In this document: positions 1 through 5,184 of the stretch, in pieces | How positions within the stretch are numbered: position 1 is the first letter of the stretch | How the letters are laid out: every line of letters begins with the position of its first letter | Assembly (NCBI GenBank): GCA_014378805.1 | Contig: JACMMY010000058.1 | Span: forward strand, 1 to 5,184 | DNA length: 5,184 nt | Direction: 5' to 3' | Origin: Moraxellaceae bacterium | GTDB taxonomy: Bacteria; Pseudomonadota; Gammaproteobacteria; Pseudomonadales; Moraxellaceae | The notes under the pieces: generated by a model | The model's database searches: none | What the model was told of the DNA's origin: nothing | The model's input: the letters and a program-made list of their open reading frames with translations, nothing else | Position numbers and translations under genes: made by a program

Positions 1-825
1 ATGACAAAGCACTTTGTCCGCTAGGGGGAAATGGTCATGGCGGGCAAAATACGCTCGACTATCAACTACTGTGACATGCCATCCCTGTTGTTTAGCTAAA
101 CGGACTAATGGCTGAGCATCTAAACCAGCACCGAATACAATTAAACGATGTGGAGGAGCAACATATTCGAAAAAAACTTCTATTTTACCAAGATCAATCT
201 CATAAATCTTATGAATACTTTTCTTGTTTGTCATGGTTTGTTGTAAGTCATGGCGATTTTGTTGATCTAGCGATCTTTCGACTATTCCTTTACTGCACCA
301 GAACGGAATTCTCTTTTCAGGATCAAGTAATAAACGGTCTCCGATAATGACTGATGCATTTTTAGGGGCAGCAATCACAACAGCAACTCCACCAGCGCTG
401 TGAGATGAATAGACATTTTTAAGTAACGTCATGACATGGTCTATTCCAACCGATGCTACACGTTCAAACAGAACACTAACCGCACCATTACAACCTAGAC
501 CAAATGAACGAGCCCCATCGAGATCAGAATCTTCATCGATTTGATGATAAATATCTTCCGAAAATGGAGTATTTTCTCCTGTGCTATATCGTCGCAATAC
601 AATATTATTTTCACGTGTAAGCCACGCGGCTTTTTTACAGACTTCCGCCTCAAGACAACCACCACTAATACAACCGACTGCTTGGCTATTTGCCAAAATT
701 AACATGCGGGCACCAGGTCGTCGGTAAGCTGAGCCTTCTACCTTAACGACTGTCGCCAGTACGGCTTCAGATTCCTCCGCATCAATGTTCACGATTGCTT
801 TTAGTAATGGTTGATTAGAACTCAT
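1..825 (-). CDS. paoD: XdhC/PaoD-family molybdenum cofactor insertion protein (3' end beyond window)
   Basis: The frame is open from an ATG at 825 to position 1, giving 275 codons without a stop; the C-terminus lies outside the window. E. coli PaoD is about 318 residues, so roughly 40 may be missing. The XdhC/CoxI domain is at residues 10-75, with GSAYRRPGARM (31-41) and GCISGGCLEAE (51-61). A GLGCNG motif with Cys112 follows. From about residue 226 comes the XdhC C-terminal Rossmann domain, with HRLIVFGAGLDAQPL (226-240) and VVDSRAYFA (253-261). Family members bind the molybdenum cofactor, promote its sulfuration and hand it to the apo-enzyme; E. coli PaoD does this for the cytosine dinucleotide form. 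They are not part of the final enzyme. The gene starts 9 bases after the catalytic subunit, with AAGGG (836-832) as ribosome binding site six bases before the ATG. Being last in the operon matches paoABCD. The family call is firm; the paoD symbol rests on context. Confidence 0.9.
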   Translation of the reverse strand, partial: MSSNQPLLKAIVNIDAEESEAVLATVVKVEGSAYRRPGARMLILANSQAVGCISGGCLEAEVCKKAAWLTRENNIVLRRYSTGENTPFSEDIYHQIDEDSDLDGARSFGLGCNGAVSVLFERVASVGIDHVMTLLKNVYSSHSAGGVAVVIAAPKNASVIIGDRLLLDPEKRIPFWCSKGIVERSLDQQNRHDLQQTMTNKKSIHKIYEIDLGKIEVFFEYVAPPHRLIVFGAGLDAQPLVRLAKQQGWHVTVVDSRAYFARHDHFPLADKVLCH

Positions 826-834
826 AAGTCACCC

Positions 835-3054
835 TTATAGTGAAGGTAAACGATCAAGCAACTTGTCCAAAGTAATCGGATAGTCATAAACACGAATACC
901 CGTTGCGTTATAGACGGCATTAGCGATTGCTGCACCTGCTCCAGCAATGCCCAACTCACCAATACCCTTAGCATGCAACGGATTTGTCAGACGATCTGTT
1001 TCAGGTAATAAGATCACCTCAATATCAGGCACATCCGCATTGGTCGGAATGTGGTATTCAGCTAGATTATGATTCGTTATTCGCCCATCACGAGAGTCAT
1101 GCTGGAGGTTTTCCATCAGCGCAGCTCCTAGGCCAAAGACCATGCCGCCGTAACATTGAGAACGGGCTGTTTTCTCATTTAAAATACGTCCGGCAGTAAA
1201 GATACCCAACATGCGTTTTACTCTTATTTCACCTGTTACTGCATTGACAGCGACTTCGGCAAAATGTGCACCAAAGCTAGCTTGGGTATATTTTTTACTG
1301 GTTTTGCCCGCATCAATTTTTCCTATGCCAACAATGTCCTTCGTTACTAATTCCTTTAATGATTTCGATCCATTAAGACTACTAATATGTCCGTCTTTTA
1401 AATCCAACTCCTCAATCGGAATATTAGATTGCGCCGCTAACTGTTCGCGTATTTTTTTGCAAGCTAGATAGACAGAACTACCTGAACTAGATGCTCCCCA
1501 GCTACCACCAGAACCTGCACTAGGTGGAAAATCAGAATCACCTAATCGCACTTCTATCACGGATAACGGAACGCCTAATAAATCAGCGGTAATCTGCGCG
1601 AGGACGGTATAAGTTCCAGTGCCGATATCAGTCATATCTGTTTCTACAATGACCTTGATCTCTGGGGTCAGTGTGACGCGCGCTTCGGAAGGTTTCAGCG
1701 AATTACTTCTTGCTGCTGAAGCCACGCCCATACCAATTAACCACTGCCCCTCCCTTCGATTTGCAGGAATTGAGGAGCGCATTTTCCAGCCGAAATGATT
1801 TGCGCCAGTTTCTAATGCTTCAATTAAATGTCTACTGGAAAAGGGAATATCTTTACTGGGATCTCGTTCAGGTTCGTTCAATTTTCGAAGTTCAATAGGA
1901 TCAATCTTTACGAGTTCTGCTAACTCATCTATAGCGCATTCTAAAGCAAGTAGACCAACCGCCTCACCAGGAGCCCGCATTGATCCAGCCAAAACTTGAT
2001 TCATCCGAACCATCTCGTATTTCACTTCACGATTTTTTCCTTGATACAAAAAATGGGTCGCAAGAGCCGTCGGCTCAAAAAAAAGTTCGCCCGAAAGATT
2101 GGTCACGATACTGTTATGGATTATGGTATGAATTTTTCCATTGGCATCTGCGCCCAACCCAATACGTTGACGAGTGTTGCTGCGTCTGACTGTGGACTCA
2201 AATACTTGTGGACGTGTCATAACCACTTTGACTGGGCGTTTGAGTTGTTTAGCAGCGATGGCTGCTGCAACACTTTCAGATGAGATTCCTAATTTAGATC
2301 CAAATCCTCCGCCGACAAATCTCGAAATCAACCTTACATGCTTGGGATTAAGACCTAGAGCATGTGCCAATGAAGCACGACAGCTCGCAACCATTTGCAA
2401 TGAAGAATAAATGATTAAATCATGCCCTTCCCAATAGGCAACGGAAGCATGCAGCTCCATTGCTGCACTATTTTGACTAGGCGTAATATAGACTCGATCC
2501 ACTTTGATGTCAGCTGTCAAAAGGCTTTCTTCGGGATCACCCGATATCTCTGACTTATCTGTAATCCAATCAATCGGCTTACGGTTTTTTAACTCTTTAA
2601 TCAGATCAAAAGCTCCATCATCGGCACGCTCATAATCTACTTTTAATGCTGCAGCACCAGCACGAGCGGCTTCATAGCTTTCAGCGACAACTAAGGCAAT
2701 GGGCTGACCAAAATATGCAATTTCTTTGACACCTTGAATGGGGGCAAGATTGACGCCTCCTTGTTGAGGGTTACGTAAAAAGCGCTTAAAGTCAGTAATG
2801 ACGGCAACAACGCCGTGTACAACTAAAGCAGTTTTATCGTGGATGGTTTTAATTTTACCTTTCCCGATTGTTGCACTGACAAGATAACCATAGAGTAGAC
2901 CATCCATTGGATATTCAGCAGTATATGTCGCTTGTCCACTCACTTTTAGTGGACCATCAATTCGGCTAACCCCTTGACCTACTTGAGCTTCAGAAACTAG
3001 ATCAAGTAAAGAGTCCATGGGATGATCCATGACTAACTTTTCAGTAGTGCTCAT
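835..3054 (-). CDS. paoC: Molybdopterin-binding catalytic subunit of aldehyde oxidoreductase (PaoC-like)
   Basis: This 739-residue protein is close to the 732 residues of E. coli PaoC and is the catalytic subunit of a xanthine oxidase family enzyme. It has the N-terminal aldehyde oxidase/xanthine dehydrogenase a/b-hammerhead domain (about residues 30-150), then the molybdopterin-binding domains. Cofactor-contact motifs are visible: FVGGGFGSK (246-254), SMRAPGEA (358-365), DIGTGTYTVLAQ (476-487) and the glycine/serine loop AGSGGSWGASSSG (513-525). KGIGELGIAG (696-705) carries the base Glu700, which should match Glu692 of PaoC. Arg449 in AARSNS may correspond to the substrate-pocket Arg440 of PaoC, but I could not align it. 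PaoC-type enzymes oxidise aldehydes, often aromatic, to carboxylic acids; the substrate here is inferred. There is no signal peptide. The ATG overlaps the FAD subunit stop as ATGA, and GGAGA (3065-3061) lies six bases upstream, which fixes the start. The stop is TAA. The reading frame is intact. Confidence 0.95.
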   Translation of the reverse strand: MSTTEKLVMDHPMDSLLDLVSEAQVGQGVSRIDGPLKVSGQATYTAEYPMDGLLYGYLVSATIGKGKIKTIHDKTALVVHGVVAVITDFKRFLRNPQQGGVNLAPIQGVKEIAYFGQPIALVVAESYEAARAGAAALKVDYERADDGAFDLIKELKNRKPIDWITDKSEISGDPEESLLTADIKVDRVYITPSQNSAAMELHASVAYWEGHDLIIYSSLQMVASCRASLAHALGLNPKHVRLISRFVGGGFGSKLGISSESVAAAIAAKQLKRPVKVVMTRPQVFESTVRRSNTRQRIGLGADANGKIHTIIHNSIVTNLSGELFFEPTALATHFLYQGKNREVKYEMVRMNQVLAGSMRAPGEAVGLLALECAIDELAELVKIDPIELRKLNEPERDPSKDIPFSSRHLIEALETGANHFGWKMRSSIPANRREGQWLIGMGVASAARSNSLKPSEARVTLTPEIKVIVETDMTDIGTGTYTVLAQITADLLGVPLSVIEVRLGDSDFPPSAGSGGSWGASSSGSSVYLACKKIREQLAAQSNIPIEELDLKDGHISSLNGSKSLKELVTKDIVGIGKIDAGKTSKKYTQASFGAHFAEVAVNAVTGEIRVKRMLGIFTAGRILNEKTARSQCYGGMVFGLGAALMENLQHDSRDGRITNHNLAEYHIPTNADVPDIEVILLPETDRLTNPLHAKGIGELGIAGAGAAIANAVYNATGIRVYDYPITLDKLLDRLPSL

Positions 3055-4040
3055 GAATGATCTCCACTTACTGCTTTCTGTAATGTTGAAATTAGTAAGC
3101 GACGCGTTAACTCAATTTTGAAATCATTTTCCCCTGCTCCCTTCGCCCCACTCAACAGAATATCGGCAGCTTGGGCAAAAATGGGATAACAAGGCGGCGC
3201 ACTAACAAGAAATTCTTCGACTTGTTTATTACGCCAAGGAATTGTTCCTATTCCACCAAAGGCCAAGCGAATAGCGCGAATTCTTCTGTCATCTATATCA
3301 ATGATTGAGGCAATTGAAACCAATGCGAAGGCATAAGAAGCGCGATCCCGCACCTTATAATATTGATGAATACCCATTGGTGGTGGCGGTAAAATAATAT
3401 GGATAATCAATTCACCAAATTGAAGTACAGTCTCTTGCTGAGGGTCTAGTCCTGGTAATCGATAAAAATCATCTAATGGAATTTGGCGACTTGATCCATC
3501 TAAGCATAACGTCACGACGACAGCATCAAGCGCCATGAAAGCTACGGCCATATCCGAGGGATGCTGGGCAATACATGCGGCACTCCCCCCTAAAATTGCA
3601 TGCATTCGATTCAATCCATGGAGTGCAGGACAACCGCTTCCTTTTATTCGCTTATTACACGCACTATCAGGAGCATAAAAATAACTACACCGAGTCCGCT
3701 GTAAGATATTCCCACCTGTAGTGGCCATATTCCGCAACTGTCCAGATGCACCTGCCAGCAGGGCTCGGGAAAGCACACCATATCTTAAACGTACTAATGG
3801 ATGAGCCGCTAACTCGCTATTAAGAACCATTGCTCCAATTTTTAGCCCACCTTCTGAAGTCTCTTCGACATCGTTCAAAGGCAATCGAGAAATATCAATT
3901 AAGACCTCAGGGATTTCTAGGTGTAACTTCATGAGATCTAACAAATTTGAACCACCCGCAATATATTTCCCATGATGCTGGTTCATAAGTTTGGTAGCAT
4001 CCACGGCATTTTCTGCACGAAAATAAGCAAAGGCTTTCAT
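3051..4040 (-). CDS. paoB: FAD-binding subunit with extra [4Fe-4S]-type cysteine insert (PaoB-like)
   Basis: This 329-residue protein is the medium, FAD-binding subunit (CoxM/PaoB type; E. coli PaoB has 318). The FAD domain fills the N-terminal two thirds, with the flavin pyrophosphate-binding stretch YIAGGSNLLDLMK (26-38) and the second glycine motif ATTGGNILQRTRC (106-118). KVRDRASYAFALVS (229-242) opens the C-terminal CO dehydrogenase flavoprotein domain. Directly after the second FAD motif is a stretch with Cys118, Cys128, Cys137 and Cys156, containing CNKRIKGSGC. PaoB has such an insert and its crystal structure showed an unexpected [4Fe-4S] cluster there; most xanthine dehydrogenase FAD subunits lack it. 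The subunit should take electrons from the [2Fe-2S] subunit and pass them to the external acceptor. Its ATG overlaps the upstream TGA by four bases, with AGGAG (4053-4049) eight bases before it. 4-hydroxybenzoyl-CoA reductase beta subunits also carry a [4Fe-4S] cluster, but the sequence around the cysteines fits PaoB better from memory. Confidence 0.93.
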   Translation of the reverse strand: MKAFAYFRAENAVDATKLMNQHHGKYIAGGSNLLDLMKLHLEIPEVLIDISRLPLNDVEETSEGGLKIGAMVLNSELAAHPLVRLRYGVLSRALLAGASGQLRNMATTGGNILQRTRCSYFYAPDSACNKRIKGSGCPALHGLNRMHAILGGSAACIAQHPSDMAVAFMALDAVVVTLCLDGSSRQIPLDDFYRLPGLDPQQETVLQFGELIIHIILPPPPMGIHQYYKVRDRASYAFALVSIASIIDIDDRRIRAIRLAFGGIGTIPWRNKQVEEFLVSAPPCYPIFAQAADILLSGAKGAGENDFKIELTRRLLISTLQKAVSGDHS

Positions 4041-4612
4041 GAAGAAAACTCCTGATCACATTTAGACTTATTTGCCATAAGGCTGGAGTTTTTTTCTTCT
4101 TGGTTTATTGGTTGAATGATGAGGGGTCTGGTTTCAATGATTGCAGCAACGATATTCGGATAAGCAGCGCAACGGCATAAATTGCCACTCATGCGTTCGG
4201 CAACTTCTTTAGGGGATAAAGGAGTTTTGTCAGTGAGAGTTTCTGAAACATGACTTGGCCAACCTTTTCGATATTCATCCAGCATGCCTATCGCCGAACA
4301 AATTTGACCAGAGGTGCAATAGCCACATTGGAATGCATCATGCGTAACGAATGCTTGTTGCAAAGGCGAAAGATCATGCGGACAACCAATGCCTTCAATC
4401 GTCGTAATTTCACTTCCATCGTGCATGATGGCTAAAGTGAGACAACTGTTAATCCTTCGCCCATTCACGAGCATAGTGCATGCGCCACACTGCCCATGGT
4501 CACAACCCTTTTTACTCCCTGTCAGCTCTAAATACTCTCGGCAAACATCTAATAAGGATGTCCGTATATCCACATTCACTTCATAATTTTTTTGATTAAT
4601 AGTCAGTTTCAT
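4037..4612 (-). CDS. paoA: [2Fe-2S] iron-sulfur subunit of aldehyde oxidoreductase (PaoA-like), no Tat signal
   Basis: This is the small electron-transfer subunit with two [2Fe-2S] clusters. I place the start at the ATG at 4612 (191 residues, MKLTINQKNYEV), not the upstream ATG at 4654 (205 residues). The inner start is where the ferredoxin fold begins and has a weak GAG ribosome site six bases away; the outer one has none. In the 191-residue numbering, the plant-type ferredoxin domain holds Cys37, Cys42, Cys45 (GCDHGQCGACT) and Cys57. The helical second domain holds Cys96 and Cys99 (QCGYCTSGQ) plus Cys146 and Cys148 (GNLCRCAAYPNI). All eight cluster ligands are present. E. coli PaoA is about 229 residues because of a twin-arginine export signal. 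Neither start here gives an RR motif or a leader, so the complex should stay in the cytoplasm. A polar tail of about 28 residues ends the protein. It is the first gene of the operon, and its TGA overlaps the FAD subunit ATG. Confidence 0.93.
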   Translation of the reverse strand: MKLTINQKNYEVNVDIRTSLLDVCREYLELTGSKKGCDHGQCGACTMLVNGRRINSCLTLAIMHDGSEITTIEGIGCPHDLSPLQQAFVTHDAFQCGYCTSGQICSAIGMLDEYRKGWPSHVSETLTDKTPLSPKEVAERMSGNLCRCAAYPNIVAAIIETRPLIIQPINQEEKNSSLMANKSKCDQEFSS

Positions 4613-4622
4613 GATGATCTCA
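4610..4622 (-). promoter_or_regulatory. Weak ribosome binding site that decides the small-subunit start
   Basis: Read on the minus strand, TGAGATCATC precedes the ATG at 4612. GAG (4621-4619) is six bases from the start codon, a partial Shine-Dalgarno match. The alternative ATG at 4654 is preceded by CATTTTCTCGA, which has no purine-rich match. This favours the 191-residue product, although the match is weak. Confidence 0.45.
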
Positions 4623-4680
4623 GCTTGGACGGCTAGGCAGCAAAAATTAAGCATTCGAGAAAATGTATGCTCTGTGAAAT

Positions 4681-4691
4681 GATATATAGCA
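4681..4691 (-). promoter_or_regulatory. Candidate extended -10 promoter of the oxidoreductase operon
   Basis: On the minus strand TGCTATATA (4691-4683) resembles an extended -10 element. No good -35 box lies 16-18 bases upstream; TTCACA (4716-4711) matches five of six consensus bases but is 22 bases away. Transcription from here would begin near 4676, leaving about 64 bases before the preferred start at 4612. In DNA this AT-rich such a match can easily arise by chance. Confidence 0.25.
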
Positions 4692-4940
4692 ATAGTTTCT
4701 AAAAATTAAGTGTGAAAAAAAGAGAGTCTTTAGTGAGTTATGTAATATTTCAAAAATAATTTTGTGTTAAAATTTTTGGAGTAACTTCTATTTTATTTAT
4801 ATTTTTAAATAATTTGATATCAACAACTTAGTTAAAAATAACCAAGCAAAAATAAAGATAGAAACTAGAATTACTGGTACTCCACTGCATACTTGGGGCG
4901 CGTTTTCAGTAACCAAACCTTATCTAAATAAATGCTTTGC

Positions 4941-4970
4941 TACACATCTCTACAATCGACCAACTATAAA
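4941..4970 (+). promoter_or_regulatory. Candidate promoter of the small plus-strand gene
   Basis: TATAAA at 4965-4970 matches five of six -10 consensus bases. TACACA at 4941-4946 matches four of six -35 bases, with an 18-base spacer. Transcription would start near 4977, giving a leader of about 45 bases before the ATG at 5022. The assignment is by eye and tentative. Confidence 0.3.
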
Positions 4971-5021
4971 AAAAATAAAGTGGTGTTAAGTTTTCATTCC
5001 ACCCAATTTGGAGTAGTTACC

Positions 5022-5184
5022 ATGTCTCAAAGTGATAAATCGTCTTATAGTGATAAGCAAAAACGTCAAGCTAAACATATTGTTGATACTGAGCGTGAAA
5101 GTGGTAAATCTAAAAAAGAGGCCGAGCAAATCGCTTGGGCGACCGTTAATAAACAAGACGGCGACGGCAAAAAACGCTCCGTTA
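5022..5184 (+). CDS. Small charged protein, 'plasmid stabilization protein'-type family (3' end beyond window)
   Basis: The ATG at 5022 is preceded by a strong ribosome site, GGAG (5010-5013), with eight bases of spacing. The visible 54 codons have no stop and run off the window. The protein is very hydrophilic and rich in Lys, Asp, Glu, Gln and Ser, with no signal peptide or membrane segment. It has the pattern of a short family, about 55-70 residues, common in gammaproteobacteria: a DKSSYSDKQKRQAKHI start (residues 5-20), a central KKEAEQIAWATVNKQ segment (31-45) and a Gly/Lys-rich tail (DGDGKKR, 46-52). Members are often annotated as plasmid stabilization proteins, but I know of no demonstrated activity, and a chromosomal setting is as likely as a plasmid. 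It diverges from the oxidoreductase operon, and nothing ties it to that enzyme beyond the shared intergenic region. Only a few residues of the C-terminus are probably missing. Confidence 0.8.
   Translation, partial: MSQSDKSSYSDKQKRQAKHIVDTERESGKSKKEAEQIAWATVNKQDGDGKKRSV

Larger units (their letters stand above)
4613..5021. other. AT-rich divergent intergenic region
   Basis: About 400 bases separate the minus-strand operon from the plus-strand gene. Base composition falls sharply: the line 4741-4800 has 9 G/C of 60. Transcription diverges, so both promoters and any operator for the oxidoreductase operon should lie here. No adjacent regulator gene is in the window. Short repeats are present: TGGAGTA at 4777-4783 and 5009-5015 with its complement at 4878-4884, TAACCAA at 4839-4845 and 4910-4916, and a small inverted repeat GTTA-AAAA-TAAC at 4831-4842. 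None is long enough to be called an operator. No tRNA, rRNA, riboswitch-like GC-rich stem set or rho-independent terminator is recognisable. A 39-codon hydrophobic frame on the minus strand (4916-4797) is discussed under findings. Confidence 0.7.

Noticed and set aside
108..347. Plus-strand open frame of 79 codons
   Set aside because: It lies wholly antisense to the XdhC-like gene, whose motifs are clear, and its translation shows no recognisable family.
984..2410. Several plus-strand open frames of 60-95 codons
   Set aside because: All are antisense to the catalytic subunit, overlap one another in different frames and have no family resemblance; they are shadows of the intact minus-strand gene.
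3051..4040. Identity as the 4-hydroxybenzoyl-CoA reductase beta subunit
   Set aside because: That family also has a [4Fe-4S] cluster, but the RTRCSYFY...CNKR...GSGC pattern, the gene order and the XdhC-like fourth gene fit the Pao type better. The rejection rests on recalled family features, not an alignment.
4250..4586. Two overlapping plus-strand open frames
   Set aside because: They are antisense to the iron-sulfur subunit, whose eight cluster cysteines fix the true frame.
4741..4760. Minus-strand TTGAAA (4753-4748) as a -35 box
   Set aside because: At 16-18 bases downstream there is no acceptable -10 sequence; the nearest is AAGACT-like.
4613..4800. Molybdenum cofactor riboswitch upstream of the operon
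   Set aside because: The leader is AT-rich, with no set of GC-containing stems such as that RNA would need.
4831..4842. GTTA-AAAA-TAAC inverted repeat as a terminator or operator
   Set aside because: The arms are only four AT-rich base pairs and are expected by chance in this sequence; there is no GC stem with a T-run.

Overview
The window carries one compact minus-strand operon for a molybdenum hydroxylase of the xanthine oxidase family, most like the E. coli aldehyde oxidoreductase PaoABC plus its maturation factor PaoD. A short divergent gene sits at the right edge on the plus strand. Hand counts on three sampled 60-base lines inside the operon give 38-48% GC, and one line of the intergenic region gives 15%. 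With the protein types, this suggests a gammaproteobacterium of low to moderate GC, of the Acinetobacter/Psychrobacter/Legionella sort. The genus cannot be fixed from the sequence alone.

Layout, in transcription order (right to left): the [2Fe-2S] subunit (4612 or 4654 down to 4037), the FAD subunit with an extra four-cysteine insert (4040-3051), the molybdopterin catalytic subunit (3054-835), and an XdhC/PaoD-type chaperone (825 to beyond position 1, truncated by the window edge). The first three genes overlap by ATGA at both junctions. The fourth starts 9 bases after the preceding stop, and its ribosome binding site overlaps that stop. Order, spacing and content all point to a single translationally coupled transcript.

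The genes should work together as follows. The large subunit oxidises an aldehyde-type substrate at a molybdenum cofactor. Electrons pass through two [2Fe-2S] clusters in the small subunit to FAD in the medium subunit, which also carries the ligands for a [4Fe-4S] cluster. The XdhC-like protein prepares and inserts the sulfurated cofactor. Unlike E. coli PaoA, the small subunit shows no twin-arginine signal peptide, so this complex is predicted to be cytoplasmic.

The roughly 370-410 base region between the divergent genes is very AT-rich and must hold both promoters. Only weak promoter candidates can be proposed. It also contains a 39-codon TTG-start frame with a hydrophobic stretch, of doubtful coding status. 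At the right edge begins a small, highly charged protein of the family often labelled 'plasmid stabilization protein', cut off by the window end. I see no mobile element, CRISPR array, tRNA, rRNA or clear terminator, and nothing that amounts to a wholly new system.
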